A stretch of DNA of 64,000 bases. Origin: Streptomyces sp. HNM0575 (GTDB lineage: Bacteria; Actinomycetota; Actinomycetes; Streptomycetales; Streptomycetaceae). Positions 25,892-35,256 of this stretch are shown here, in pieces. The stretch spans positions 1-64,000 of the forward strand of contig NZ_JAASAG010000016.1 in the NCBI RefSeq assembly GCF_012726265.1, read 5' to 3'. The notes beneath the pieces were generated by a model. That model was not told the origin of the DNA. It ran no database searches and saw only the letters and a list, made by a program, of their open reading frames with translations. The position numbers and the translations under genes were made by a program. Position 1 is the first letter of the stretch, and each line of letters starts with the position of its first letter.

Positions 25892-25933
25892 CCGCCTCCC
25901 GGGGCCGGGCGAAGGCCTGCCCCCGGGAGGCGG
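25892..25933 (+). terminator. Terminator after the aldehyde dehydrogenase gene
   Basis: CCGCCTCCCGGGG (25892-25904) pairs perfectly with CCCCGGGAGGCGG (25921-25933); the 16-base loop can pair further. It ends the transcription unit before the amidohydrolase gene. Confidence 0.8.
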
Positions 25934-25954
25934 TCCGTCGCCCCGGCGCCGGGG

Positions 25955-25967
25955 TACGTTCCCCCCA
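25955..25967 (+). promoter_or_regulatory. -10 box of a probable leaderless transcript
   Basis: TACGTT (25955-25960) lies 6 bases before the ATG at 25967, and there is no Shine-Dalgarno. This is the geometry of a leaderless start. Confidence 0.45.
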
Positions 25968-26962
25968 TGCCCATGACCGGTGGCACAGAGGGGGCCGGGA
26001 CGGGTGCCGGTCCGTGGGGCGGGGGCGCGGTCCGTACCGTCCTCGGTGACATCCCCGGCGACCTGCTCGGCGTCTGCGACGCCCACGCCCATCTCTTCCT
26101 CCGCACGCCCGCGTCGCCGGGCGAGGAACTGGCCGACCAGGACGCCGCCGAGGCCGAGTCGGCCGCCTTCGCGGAGGCGGGCGGCACGGCGGCGGTGCAG
26201 TGGACGCCGTACGGCATGGGGCGCTCCGCGGGCGCGCTCGCCGAAATCGCCCGGCGGACCGGACTGCACCTCGTCGCCGCGACCGGGCTGCATCAGGCGG
26301 TGCACTACGCCGGGCAGGAGCGCGGACAAGCCGGGCAGCCGGCGGGCCCCGGAACCCAAGTCGCCGACCTCGCCCGGCTGTTCGTCGACGAGCTGACCCT
26401 GGGCGTGAGCCGCAGCGTGTGCGGCGAGGCGCCGCGCGCCGGGCTGATCAAGGTGGCGGGCGCTCTCGGCGGCCTCGACGACCACGCCTCCCGCACCCTC
26501 CACGCCGCCGCCGAGGCCCATCACGCCACCGGAGCGCCCGTGGCCGTGCACCTTGACGGCGGCACCGCGGCGCACGACGTGCTCGACCTGCTCTGCGACC
26601 GCCGCGGCGTGCCGCCGCACCGCGTGCTGCTGGGCCACCCCGGCCGACTGCCGGACCCGCGGCTGCACCTCGCGCTCGCGCGCCGCGGCGCCTGGCTCGT
26701 CTTCGACGGACCCTCCCGCGCCCACCACGCCACCGACCTGAGGCTGGCGGACTGCATCACGGCCCTCGTCGATCGGGGCCACGCGGACAGCGTCCTGCTC
26801 GGCTCCGACACCACGACGGCGGCGGAGCGCGGCGCACCGGGGATGCGCCACCTCCCGGAGGTCCTTCTGCCGCGTATCGCACGGGAGTCGGGCAAGGAGA
26901 CCGCCGAGCGCATCTCCGTACGCAATCCCGCCCGCGCCTTCGCGGCCGACTGGAAGGAGTGA
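25967..26962 (+). CDS. Phosphotriesterase-like amidohydrolase
   Basis: A 331-residue TIM-barrel amidohydrolase of the phosphotriesterase/TatD kind. Metal and catalytic motifs in order are DAHAHLF (N-terminal HxH), a lysine in GLIKVAG that fits the carbamylated bridging Lys, HLDGG, LLGHPGRLPD, and the late Asp in LLGSDTT. The first 25 residues are Gly-rich linker. Natural substrates of such proteins are often lactones or unknown; the sequence does not decide. The metallophosphoesterase gene starts 4 bases after its stop, so the two form a two-gene operon. ATG at 25967 is probably leaderless; ATG at 25973 is the alternative. Confidence 0.75.
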   Translation: MPMTGGTEGAGTGAGPWGGGAVRTVLGDIPGDLLGVCDAHAHLFLRTPASPGEELADQDAAEAESAAFAEAGGTAAVQWTPYGMGRSAGALAEIARRTGLHLVAATGLHQAVHYAGQERGQAGQPAGPGTQVADLARLFVDELTLGVSRSVCGEAPRAGLIKVAGALGGLDDHASRTLHAAAEAHHATGAPVAVHLDGGTAAHDVLDLLCDRRGVPPHRVLLGHPGRLPDPRLHLALARRGAWLVFDGPSRAHHATDLRLADCITALVDRGHADSVLLGSDTTTAAERGAPGMRHLPEVLLPRIARESGKETAERISVRNPARAFAADWKE

Positions 26963-26966
26963 GCCG

Positions 26967-27731
26967 TTGTTCGTCTTCGCGCACATCAGCGACACCCACC
27001 TGGGACAGGACCGCGCCGACGGCGGAGCCCGCGCCCTGGAACGCACGGAACGGGTGCTGCGCGCGCTCGACGCCCTCCCCGGCGAACTGGACGCCGTCGT
27101 CCACACCGGCGACGTCACCGACCACGGAACCCCGGAGGAGTACGCACAGGCCGCGAAGCTTCTCGGCGCCTCCAGGCACACGGTGCTGCACTGCCCCGGC
27201 AACCACGATGCGCGCGGCCCGTACCGTGCCGCCCTGCTCGACGGCGACCCGGACGACTCCGCACCGGTGAACAGGCTGCACGTGCTGCCCGGCGCCACCT
27301 TCGCGATGTGCGACAGCAGCATCCCTGGCCGGGGCGACGGCTACCTCGACGACGCCACCCTCGACTGGCTGGACGCGGCGCTCGCGGGCGCCCACCGGGA
27401 CCGGCCGGCGTTCGTCTGCTTCCACCACCCGCCGCTGCGGCTGCACGGCCAGTACGTCGATCCCATCCGGCAGTTCGGGGAGGAGCGCCTCGCCGCGGTC
27501 GTCGAGCGGCACCCGCACGTGGCGGCACTGCTGTGCGGCCACAGCCACACCCCCGCGGTCACGGCCTTCGCGGGCCTGCCCCTCGTGGCCGCGCCCGGTG
27601 TCGTCTCCAGCCTGCGGATGCCGTGGGAGGGCGAGCAGAACGGCCCCCTCGACTACGAGCTCCCGCCGATGCTCGCCTACCACGTCCACGACGACGGCCG
27701 CCTCACGACCCACTTCCGCGTCCTGCCGTAG
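26967..27731 (+). CDS. Calcineurin-like metallophosphoesterase (CpdA-like)
   Basis: A 254-residue class III phosphodiesterase-type metallophosphoesterase. All five signature blocks are visible: SDTHLG, GDVTDHG, GNHDARG, the His in CFHHPPL, and GHSHTP. Family members hydrolyse cyclic nucleotides, nucleotide diphosphosugars or phosphodiesters; cAMP phosphodiesterase is one possibility. TTG start at 26967 is supported by GGAAGGAG, which overlaps the end of the amidohydrolase gene, 7 bases upstream. The tight junction points to joint work on a phosphate-containing or cyclic compound. Confidence 0.85.
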   Translation: MFVFAHISDTHLGQDRADGGARALERTERVLRALDALPGELDAVVHTGDVTDHGTPEEYAQAAKLLGASRHTVLHCPGNHDARGPYRAALLDGDPDDSAPVNRLHVLPGATFAMCDSSIPGRGDGYLDDATLDWLDAALAGAHRDRPAFVCFHHPPLRLHGQYVDPIRQFGEERLAAVVERHPHVAALLCGHSHTPAVTAFAGLPLVAAPGVVSSLRMPWEGEQNGPLDYELPPMLAYHVHDDGRLTTHFRVLP

Positions 27732-27941
27732 CGCACCCGCGCCGCGGCACCGGCGCCAAGCGCGCCCCGATCCCCGATCCCCGGGCCCCGGGCCCGATCC
27801 CGTGCGTCCCGCGCGGGAACCGTATGCGCGAGGCCTGGTACGCAACGGATGAATCGGGTACATACGAGCGAGTAGCACCGGCCGGTAGTGCGCGGCGCCC
27901 ACGGCGCCGCACGGAGTCCACTGTCCCTACCACGCGGCGAG

Positions 27942-29864
27942 ATGAGTGAGATGACTGTCTCCGAGCGCGAAGCCCGAGAAGTAGCCGAAGCCGCACGCGA
28001 ACAGGACTGGCGCAAGCCCAGCTTCGCCAAGGAGATGTTCCTGGGCCGCTTCCGGCTGGACCTGATCCATCCCCACCCCGAACCTCCCGCCGAGGACGTG
28101 CGGCGCGGCGAGGAGTTCCTGACGAAGCTGCGCGACTTCTGCGAGACGACGATCGACGGGGCCCGGATCGAGCGCGAGGACCGCATCCCCGACGAGGTCG
28201 TCAGCGGCCTCAAGGAGCTCGGCGCGCTCGGCATGAAGGTCGGCCCCGAGCACGGCGGTCTCGGTCTCACGCAGGTCTACTACAACAAGGCCCTGGCCAT
28301 GGTCAGCACGGCTAGCCCCGCCGTCGGCGCGCTGCTCTCCGCTCACCAGTCGATCGGGGTGCCGCAGCCGCTGAAGATGTTCGGCACGCAGGAGCAGAAG
28401 GACACGTTCCTGCCGCGCTGCGCCCGTACGGACATCTCCGCGTTCCTGCTGACCGAGCCCGATGTGGGCTCGGACCCGGCGCGGCTCGCGACCACCGCCG
28501 TACCGGACGGCGACGAATACGTACTCGACGGCGTCAAGCTGTGGACCACCAACGGCGTCGTCGCCGACCTGCTCGTCGTGATGGCCCGCGTACCGAAGTC
28601 CGAAGGCCACCGGGGCGGCATCACGGCCTTCGTCGTCGAGGGGGCCTCCGAGGGCATCACCGTCGAGAACCGCAACACCTTCATGGGCCTGCGCGGCCTG
28701 GAGAACGGCGTCACCCGCCTCCACCAGGTCCGCGTCCCCGCGGCCAACCGCATCGGCAAGGAGGGCGAAGGCCTCAAGATCGCGCTGACCACCCTCAACA
28801 CCGGGCGGCTCTCCCTGCCGGCCACCTGCGTCGGCGCCGGCAAGTGGTGTCTGAAGGTGGCCCGCGAGTGGGGCGAGGCGCGGGTGCAGTGGGGCCGTCC
28901 CGTCGCGAAGCACGAGGCCGTCGGCGCGAAGATGTCGTTCATCGCCGCGACGACGTTCGCACTGGAGGCCGTGGTCGACCTCTCCAGCCAGATGGCCGAC
29001 GAGGAGCGCAACGACATCCGCATCGAGGCCGCGCTGGCGAAGCTGTTCGGCAGCGAGATGGCCTGGCTGATGGCCGACGAGCTGGTGCAGATCCGCGGCG
29101 GACGGGGCTTCGAGACCGCCGAGTCGCTGGCGGCCCGCGGCGAGCGCGGCGTACCGGCGGAGCAGCTGCTGCGCGACCTGCGCATCAACCGGATCTTCGA
29201 GGGCTCGACGGAGATCATGCATCTCCTCATCGCCCGCGAGGCCGTCGACGCCCACCTGTCGGTGGCGGGCGACCTGATCGACCCGGACAAGACGCTCTCC
29301 GACAAGAGCCGCGCGGCCGTGGCGGCCGGCGGCTTCTACGCCCGCTGGCTGCCCAAACTCGTCGCGGGGCCGGGCCAGTTGCCCGGCACGTACCCCGACT
29401 TCGGCGAACTCGCCGCGCACCTGCGGTACGTGGAGCGCACCTCGCGCAAGCTGGCCCGCTCCACGTTCTACGCGATGTCGCGCTGGCAGGGCCGGATGGA
29501 GACCAAGCAGGGCTTCCTCGGGCGGATCGTGGACATCGGCGCGGAGCTGTTCGCGATGAGCGCCGCATGCGTACGTGCGGAGAAGCTGCGCCGTGACGCG
29601 CTGAGCAGCGGGCCCGACGGCAGGGCTCCGTACCAGCTGGCCGACGCCTTCTGCCGCCAGTCGCGGATCCGCGTCGAGGAGCTGTTCGGCAGGCTTTGGC
29701 ACAACACCGACGACCTGGACCGGAAGGTCGTGACGGGCATTCTCGACGGCGCTTACACGTGGCTGGAGGACGGCATCGTCGACGCCTCGTCGGACGGGCC
29801 GTGGATCGCGGAGGCGCCGCACGGGCCGTCGAAGAAGAAGAACGTGCACAGGCGGATCGGCTGA
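27942..29864 (+). CDS. Acyl-CoA dehydrogenase family protein
   Basis: A 640-residue flavoprotein, longer than the usual 380-residue acyl-CoA dehydrogenase. The core (about 40-420) has the FAD-binding LTEPDVGSDPARL and KLWTTNGVVADLLVV, and the base region LRINRIFEGSTEIMHLLI with the catalytic Glu. An extra alpha-helical C-terminal domain (about 430-640) makes it resemble the long FadE/very-long-chain type. Start: ATG at 27942; an ATG three codons later is possible. It stands alone, followed by an inverted repeat. Acyl substrate unknown. Confidence 0.85.
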   Translation: MSEMTVSEREAREVAEAAREQDWRKPSFAKEMFLGRFRLDLIHPHPEPPAEDVRRGEEFLTKLRDFCETTIDGARIEREDRIPDEVVSGLKELGALGMKVGPEHGGLGLTQVYYNKALAMVSTASPAVGALLSAHQSIGVPQPLKMFGTQEQKDTFLPRCARTDISAFLLTEPDVGSDPARLATTAVPDGDEYVLDGVKLWTTNGVVADLLVVMARVPKSEGHRGGITAFVVEGASEGITVENRNTFMGLRGLENGVTRLHQVRVPAANRIGKEGEGLKIALTTLNTGRLSLPATCVGAGKWCLKVAREWGEARVQWGRPVAKHEAVGAKMSFIAATTFALEAVVDLSSQMADEERNDIRIEAALAKLFGSEMAWLMADELVQIRGGRGFETAESLAARGERGVPAEQLLRDLRINRIFEGSTEIMHLLIAREAVDAHLSVAGDLIDPDKTLSDKSRAAVAAGGFYARWLPKLVAGPGQLPGTYPDFGELAAHLRYVERTSRKLARSTFYAMSRWQGRMETKQGFLGRIVDIGAELFAMSAACVRAEKLRRDALSSGPDGRAPYQLADAFCRQSRIRVEELFGRLWHNTDDLDRKVVTGILDGAYTWLEDGIVDASSDGPWIAEAPHGPSKKKNVHRRIG

Positions 29865-29891
29865 CGCCCACGCCCTCCCGGGAGGGGGCGG

Positions 29892-29928
29892 ACGCCCGGT
29901 GCGCGGCCGATGACCGTGCGCCGGGCGT
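29892..29928 (+). terminator. Imperfect hairpin after the acyl-CoA dehydrogenase gene
   Basis: ACGCCCGGTGCGCGG (29892-29906) pairs with CCGTGCGCCGGGCGT (29914-29928) apart from two central positions. A second small palindrome, CCCTCCCGGGAGGG, lies just before it at 29873-29886. Confidence 0.6.
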
Positions 29929-30143
29929 TCGCGGTGAAGTGGGGGCGCGTGCACCATCGTTGGGCGCTGCTCTCGCCATCCGTATGCGGGCAGGACAGGG
30001 CAGCGGGCACGGCCGCCACCGTGGGCGCGACGGCGTCCCGCGGCACCGCGGCGGCACCCGGACCGCACGGGCCCGCCGCGGTCCGCTCGGCCGGGCCCGG
30101 AGGCGGTGAACGCGGCAGGCCGGGGAGCCGTCAGAATGGATCC

Positions 30144-31415
30144 ATGACGGAACCTCTCGCTGATCCGCATCTGCGGCCCGCCCCCGGCCCCCCGGACCTC
30201 CCGGAAGGCATCGACGCCCCGGCAGGCCCGCGCGACATCGTGATCCTCGGATCGACCGGCTCCATCGGCACCCAGGCGGTCGACGTCGTACTGAGCAATC
30301 CGGGACGGTTCCGGGTCACCGGGCTCTCCGCGGCGGGAGGCCGGATCGAGCTGCTGGCCGGCCAGGCGCACCGGCTCCAGGTGCGGACCGTGGCCGTCGC
30401 CCGCGAGGACAAGGTCGGGCAGCTGCGCCAGGCGCTGCGCGCCGAGTACGGACCGGGCGAGCCCATCCCCGAGGTACTCGCAGGGCCGGACGCGGCGACC
30501 GAACTGGCCGCGAGCGAATGCCACACGGTGCTCAACGGCATCACGGGCTCCATCGGGCTGGCGCCCACCCTCGCCGCTCTGGAGGCGGGCCGGATGCTGG
30601 CGCTGGCGAACAAGGAGTCGCTGATCGTCGGCGGACCGCTGGTACGTGCGCTGGCCGCACCCGGCCAGATCGTGCCCGTCGACTCCGAGCACTCGGCGCT
30701 CTTCCAGGCCCTGATGAGCGGCACGCACTCCGAGGTGCGCAAGCTGCTGATCACCGCCTCGGGCGGCCCGTTCCGCGGACGTACGAAGGACGCGCTCGCC
30801 GACGTCACGCCCAAGGAGGCGCTGGCCCACCCGACCTGGGACATGGGTCCGGTGATCACCGTCAACTCGGCGACGCTCGTCAACAAGGGCCTGGAGGTCA
30901 TCGAGGCCCATCTCCTCTACGGCGTCCCCTTCGAGCGGATCGAGGTCGTCGTGCACCCGCAGTCGGCGGTGCACTCGATGGTGGAGTTCAACGACGGCTC
31001 GACCCTGGCCCAGTGCGGACCGCCCGACATGCGGCTGCCGATCGCGCTCGGGATCGGCTGGCCCGAGAGGGTGCCGGAGGCCGGGCCTGTCTTCGACTGG
31101 TCCCGCGCGATGTCGTGGGACTTCTTCCCGCTGGACGGTGACGCGTTCCCGTCCGTGCCGCTCGCCTTCGAGGTCGGCCGCGCGGGAGGCACGGCGCCCG
31201 CCGTCTACAACGCCGCGAACGAGGAGTGCGTGGAGGCGTTCTTGGGCGGAAGGCTGCCGTTCCCCGGCATCGTGGATACGGTTGCCGCTGTGGTCGAGGA
31301 GCACGGGACGCCCCGCGCGGCGGCGCTGACGCTCGACGATGTCCTCGACGCGGAGAACTGGGCGCGCGAGCGCGCCCGCGAACTGGCGACGGCAGCAGCG
31401 GAGGCCCGCGCATGA
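30144..31415 (+). CDS. dxr: 1-deoxy-D-xylulose 5-phosphate reductoisomerase
   Basis: A 423-residue DXP reductoisomerase (IspC) converting DXP to MEP with NADPH. The NADPH-binding loop is ILGSTGSIGTQAVDVV. Metal and substrate motifs include LANKESLIVGG, PVDSEHSALFQAL, and the ITASGGPFRG...HPTWDMG block; the C-terminal helical domain ends normally. ATG at 30144 comes after about 30 extra N-terminal residues compared with E. coli, as in other actinomycetes. Its stop overlaps the start of rseP by four bases (ATGA), and ispG follows, so two MEP enzymes flank the protease. Confidence 0.95.
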   Translation: MTEPLADPHLRPAPGPPDLPEGIDAPAGPRDIVILGSTGSIGTQAVDVVLSNPGRFRVTGLSAAGGRIELLAGQAHRLQVRTVAVAREDKVGQLRQALRAEYGPGEPIPEVLAGPDAATELAASECHTVLNGITGSIGLAPTLAALEAGRMLALANKESLIVGGPLVRALAAPGQIVPVDSEHSALFQALMSGTHSEVRKLLITASGGPFRGRTKDALADVTPKEALAHPTWDMGPVITVNSATLVNKGLEVIEAHLLYGVPFERIEVVVHPQSAVHSMVEFNDGSTLAQCGPPDMRLPIALGIGWPERVPEAGPVFDWSRAMSWDFFPLDGDAFPSVPLAFEVGRAGGTAPAVYNAANEECVEAFLGGRLPFPGIVDTVAAVVEEHGTPRAAALTLDDVLDAENWARERARELATAAAEARA

Positions 31416-32716
31416 CGACCCTCATGACCATCCTCGGCATAGTCGTCTTCTTCGTGGGCCTGCTCTTCTCCATCGCCTGGCACGAGTTGGGGCATCTCTC
31501 GACGGCGAAGATGTTCGGCATCCGCGTACCGCAGTACATGGTCGGATTCGGGCCGACGATCCTCTCCCGCCGCAGGGGGGAGACGGAGTACGGGTTCAAG
31601 GCGGTGCCACTCGGCGGCTACATCCGCATGATCGGGATGTTCCCGCCCGGCGAGGACGGGACGCTGCGCCAGCGTTCGACCTCCCCGTTCCGCGGCATGA
31701 TCGAGGACGCACGGGCCGCGGCCTTCGAGGAGCTGCAACCCGGCGACGAGAAGCGGCTGTTCTACACGAGGGCGCCCTGGAAGCGCGTGATCGTGATGTT
31801 CGCCGGCCCGTTCATGAACCTGATCCTCGCCGTCGTGATCTTCCTCGTCGTCCTGATGTCCTTCGGCATCAACACCCAGACCACCACGGTCTCCTCGGTC
31901 TCCAAGTGCGTCATCCCGGCGTCGGCGAAGTCCGACTCGTGCCCGAAGGGGGCGAAGGACTCCCCGGCGAAGGCGGCCGGCCTGCTGCCGGGCGACAAGA
32001 TCGTGGCCTTCGACGGCAAGCCCGTCACCGAGTGGGGCACCCTCCAGCAGTCGATCCGGGACACCACGGGGCACGCCACCATCACCGTCCGGCGCGACGG
32101 CGCCAGCAAGACCCTCGATGCCGATCTGATCTCGAACAAGGTCGCCAAGTCCGACGGCCGCGGCGGCTATGTCGACGGCGAGTACGTCACGGCCGGATTC
32201 CTCGGCTTCACTCCGGCCAGCGGCGTGATCCAGCAGTCGTTCCCGCAGTCGGTCGACCGGATGAGCGACATGATGGCCTCGGGCGTGCAGGCGCTGGTCG
32301 CGCTGCCGTCGAAGGTCCCCGACCTGTGGAACGCCGCGTTCGACGGCGCCGAGCGCAAGCAGGACTCCCCGATGGGCGTCGTCGGCGCCGCACGCGTCGG
32401 CGGTGAGGTCTTCTCACTCGACATCCCGCCGACCCAGCGGGTGGCGACGATGCTCTTCCTCGTCGCGGGCTTCAACCTGTCGCTCTTCCTGTTCAACATG
32501 CTGCCGCTGCTGCCGCTGGACGGCGGCCACATCGCGGGAGCCCTCTGGGAGTCGGTACGCAGGGCCTTCGCCAAGGTCTTCAGGCGACCCGACCCCGGTC
32601 CGTTCGACGTGGCGAAGCTGATGCCCGTCGCGTACGTGGTCGCCGGGATATTCATCTGCTTCACGCTGCTGGTGCTCGTCGCCGACGTCGTGAATCCGGT
32701 GCGGCTGGCGGGCTAG
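31412..32716 (+). CDS. rseP: RIP metalloprotease, site-2 protease RseP
   Basis: A 434-residue intramembrane zinc protease. The HELGH motif (H24, E25, H28) lies in the first membrane helix, and the second zinc-binding motif LPLLPLDGGHIAG lies in the third. A PDZ domain occupies about 190-270 (KAAGLLPGDKIVAFDGKPV), followed by the final helix VAYVVAGIFICFTLLVLVADV. It should cleave anti-sigma factors or signal peptide remnants within the membrane. ATG start overlaps the dxr stop, so expression is tied to isoprenoid synthesis genes. Confidence 0.93.
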   Translation: MTTLMTILGIVVFFVGLLFSIAWHELGHLSTAKMFGIRVPQYMVGFGPTILSRRRGETEYGFKAVPLGGYIRMIGMFPPGEDGTLRQRSTSPFRGMIEDARAAAFEELQPGDEKRLFYTRAPWKRVIVMFAGPFMNLILAVVIFLVVLMSFGINTQTTTVSSVSKCVIPASAKSDSCPKGAKDSPAKAAGLLPGDKIVAFDGKPVTEWGTLQQSIRDTTGHATITVRRDGASKTLDADLISNKVAKSDGRGGYVDGEYVTAGFLGFTPASGVIQQSFPQSVDRMSDMMASGVQALVALPSKVPDLWNAAFDGAERKQDSPMGVVGAARVGGEVFSLDIPPTQRVATMLFLVAGFNLSLFLFNMLPLLPLDGGHIAGALWESVRRAFAKVFRRPDPGPFDVAKLMPVAYVVAGIFICFTLLVLVADVVNPVRLAG

Positions 32717-32839
32717 CACGACGGGTCGGCACGGCGGTCCCGTCCGTACCGTCCGTGCCATCCGGGCGGGATTCGGCCCGGCGTGTGCGCTTCGTCCCGC
32801 TCTCGGGACAGGGATGTGCTCGTACGGGTGACGGTGCCG

Positions 32840-32845
32840 TAATCT
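32840..32845 (+). promoter_or_regulatory. Candidate -10 box for ispG
   Basis: TAATCT in the 192-base spacer between rseP and ispG, about 64 bases before the ATG. The -35 region is not convincing. Confidence 0.3.
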
Positions 32846-32908
32846 CGGTGACCGGAGCCCGCCGATCTCCCCGGACTTCTCTATTCACACCTTGGGGTTG
32901 CACGCCTG

Positions 32909-34072
32909 ATGACAGCGACAGCGATTTCGCTCGGAATGCCGGACGTACCGACCAAGCTCACCGACCGGCGCAAGAGCCGGAAGATCCAGGTGGGCCCGGT
33001 GGCCGTCGGCGGTGACGCGCCGGTGTCCGTACAGTCGATGACCACGACGCGCACGGCCGACATCGGCTCGACGCTCCAGCAGATCGCCGAACTGACGGCG
33101 TCCGGCTGCCAGATCGTGCGAGTGGCCTGCCCCACCCAGGAGGACGCCGACGCGCTGTCCACCATCGCGGCCAAGTCGCAGATCCCCGTGATCGCCGACA
33201 TCCACTTCCAGCCCAAGTACGTCTTCGCCGCGATCGACGCCGGCTGCGCGGCCGTCCGCGTCAACCCGGGCAACATCAAGCAGTTCGACGACAAGGTCAA
33301 GGAGATCGCCCGGGCCGCTTCCGGCGCGGGCGTCCCCATCCGCATCGGCGTCAACGCCGGCTCTCTCGACAAGCGGCTGCTGGAGAAGCACGGCAAGGCC
33401 ACTCCGGAGGCGCTCGTCGAGTCCGCGCTGTGGGAGTGCTCGCTCTTCGAGGAGCACGACTTCCGCGACATCAAGATCTCGGTGAAGCACAACGACCCCG
33501 TGGTCATGATCAACGCCTACCGGCAGCTCGCCGCGCAGTGCGACTATCCGCTGCACCTCGGAGTCACCGAGGCCGGCCCCGCCTTCCAGGGCACCATCAA
33601 GTCGTCCGTGGCCTTCGGCGCGCTGCTCGCGGAGGGCATCGGGGACACCATCCGCGTCTCGCTGTCCGCGCCGCCCGCCGAGGAGTGCAAGGTCGGCATC
33701 TCGATCCTGGAGTCGCTGGGCCTGCGCCAGCGCCGACTGGAGATCGTCTCCTGCCCGTCCTGCGGCCGCGCCCAGGTCGACGTCTACAAGCTGGCCGACG
33801 AGGTCACCGCGGGCCTCGACGGCATGGAGGTCCCGCTGCGCGTCGCCGTGATGGGCTGCGTCGTCAACGGTCCGGGCGAGGCACGCGAGGCGGACCTCGG
33901 CGTCGCCTCCGGCAACGGCAAGGGACAGATCTTCGTCAAGGGCGAAGTCATCAAGACCGTTCCGGAATCGAAGATCGTCGAGACGCTCATCGACGAGGCC
34001 ATGAAGATCGCCGAGCAGATGGAGAAGGACGGCGTCGCCTCGGGCGAGCCGGAGGTCGCCGTCAGCGGCTGA
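32909..34072 (+). CDS. ispG: 4-hydroxy-3-methylbut-2-enyl diphosphate synthase
   Basis: A 387-residue IspG (GcpE) protein for the penultimate MEP step, reducing MEcPP to HMBPP. The N-terminal barrel has VGGDAPVSVQSMTTT and VRVACPTQEDADAL; the C-terminal iron-sulfur domain supplies 4Fe-4S ligands in VSCPSCGRAQ and MGCVVNGPGEA. Length fits the bacterial form. There is a 192-base spacer from rseP, so it may have its own promoter. It ends before a long two-part hairpin at 34128-34183. Confidence 0.95.
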   Translation: MTATAISLGMPDVPTKLTDRRKSRKIQVGPVAVGGDAPVSVQSMTTTRTADIGSTLQQIAELTASGCQIVRVACPTQEDADALSTIAAKSQIPVIADIHFQPKYVFAAIDAGCAAVRVNPGNIKQFDDKVKEIARAASGAGVPIRIGVNAGSLDKRLLEKHGKATPEALVESALWECSLFEEHDFRDIKISVKHNDPVVMINAYRQLAAQCDYPLHLGVTEAGPAFQGTIKSSVAFGALLAEGIGDTIRVSLSAPPAEECKVGISILESLGLRQRRLEIVSCPSCGRAQVDVYKLADEVTAGLDGMEVPLRVAVMGCVVNGPGEAREADLGVASGNGKGQIFVKGEVIKTVPESKIVETLIDEAMKIAEQMEKDGVASGEPEVAVSG

Positions 34073-34127
34073 GCCGCGGCGACGGGCGGGACGGCCGGAC
34101 ACGGCCGGCAGACATCGGCTCCGGGAC

Positions 34128-34183
34128 GGCCCCGGAGGCCCCGCGGCACCCCTTCCGGGATCCGCGGTCCGGCCTCCGGAGCC
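34128..34183 (+). terminator. Long hairpin terminator after ispG
   Basis: Outer arms GGCCCCGGAGGCC (34128-34140) and GGCCTCCGGAGCC (34171-34183) pair with one mismatch, and directly inside them CCGCGG (34141-34146) pairs with CCGCGG (34162-34167). Confidence 0.7.
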
Positions 34184-34299
34184 GCCCCGTGCCTACGGGC
34201 CCGTAGGTACGCCCCGCCGGCTGCGGGGTACAGTCGGAAGAGCGCCTTCCCCCCATCTCCTCAGTCCCCAGGGCACGTCACGGTGAGGCAGCCGACACG

Positions 34300-35145
34300 T
34301 TGTTGACCACCACCTCCACCCGGGTCGTCGAGCCCGGCGAACTCGACGACGTACTCGCGCTGATGAACCGCGAGCCCGTCAACAACGCCTTCATCGCCTC
34401 CCGCGTGCACACCGCCGGACTCGACGCCCTGCGCCTCGGCGGCGAGATGTGGGGCTGGTACCACCGGGGCAGGCTGGAGTCCCTCTGCTACGCGGGCGCG
34501 AACCTCGTGCCGCTGTGCGCCGGCCCGGAAGCCGTGCGCGCTTTCGCCGAGCGGGCCCGGCGCCAGGGCCGCCGCTGCTCGTCCATCGTCGGACCGGCCC
34601 GCCCCACCGCCGCCCTGTGGTCGCAGCTCGAACCGCACTGGGGCCCCGCGCGCGACGTCCGCCGCCGGCAGCCGCTCATGGTCACCGACGAGGTTCCGCG
34701 GGACGTACGGCCCGATCCGCTGGTACGCCGCATCCGCAAGGACGAGATGGAGACCGTGCTGCCTGCCTGCGTGGAGATGTTCACCGAGGAGGTCGGCGTC
34801 TCCCCGCTCGCGGGCGACGGCGGCCTCGTCTACCAGTCACGGGTCGCCGAACTCGTAGGCTCCGGGCGCTCGTTCGCCCGCGTCGAGGACGGCCGGATCG
34901 TCTTCAAGGCGGAGATCGGCGCGGCCACGCCCCGCGCCTGCCAGATCCAGGGGGTCTGGGTCACGCCCGAGCGGCGCGGCGAGGGACTGTCGGTCTCCGG
35001 GATGGCGGCGGTGCTGCGTTACGCGCTCAACGAGTTCGCGCCGGTGGCCAGCCTCTACGTCAACGACTTCAACGAGGCCGCGCGCGCCTCGTACAGACGC
35101 GTCGGCTTCCGCGAGGTCGGCTCGTTCATGAGCGTCCTCTTCTAG
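34300..35145 (+). CDS. GNAT acetyltransferase with N-terminal DUF4081 region
   Basis: A 281-residue protein. Residues 1-130 fit the DUF4081 region that precedes a GNAT domain in actinobacteria (ELDDVLALMNREPVNNAFIASRV). Residues 130-281 hold the GNAT fold with the acetyl-CoA loop in IQGVWVTPERRGEGLSVSG and a C-terminal LYVNDFNEAARASYRRVGF. The start is one of two adjacent TTG codons (34300, 34303), 11-14 bases after GTGAGG. Substrate unknown. It lies between ispG and a second GNAT gene, each apparently with its own promoter. Confidence 0.82.
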   Translation: MLTTTSTRVVEPGELDDVLALMNREPVNNAFIASRVHTAGLDALRLGGEMWGWYHRGRLESLCYAGANLVPLCAGPEAVRAFAERARRQGRRCSSIVGPARPTAALWSQLEPHWGPARDVRRRQPLMVTDEVPRDVRPDPLVRRIRKDEMETVLPACVEMFTEEVGVSPLAGDGGLVYQSRVAELVGSGRSFARVEDGRIVFKAEIGAATPRACQIQGVWVTPERRGEGLSVSGMAAVLRYALNEFAPVASLYVNDFNEAARASYRRVGFREVGSFMSVLF

Positions 35146-35242
35146 GGCGTGCCCGCGAGGTCCCGCCCGGGCCGCGACGGTCCCGGCGCGATCCGGCCGG
35201 CCCGTCGTGCGCACCGCCCGCCGCCGTACCCATGACTGGCTG

Positions 35243-35256
35243 TAGCCTCCCCGTCA
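35243..35256 (+). promoter_or_regulatory. -10 box of a probable leaderless transcript
   Basis: TAGCCT (35243-35248) lies 7 bases before the ATG at 35256 with no Shine-Dalgarno, so the GNAT gene may be read from a leaderless mRNA. Confidence 0.4.

Noticed and set aside
27927..31304. Very long open frame on the minus strand (over 1100 codons)
   Set aside because: It is antisense to the acyl-CoA dehydrogenase and dxr genes, whose motifs are intact on the plus strand. Its translation is Arg/Gly/Leu-rich with no domain, an effect of GC-rich third positions.
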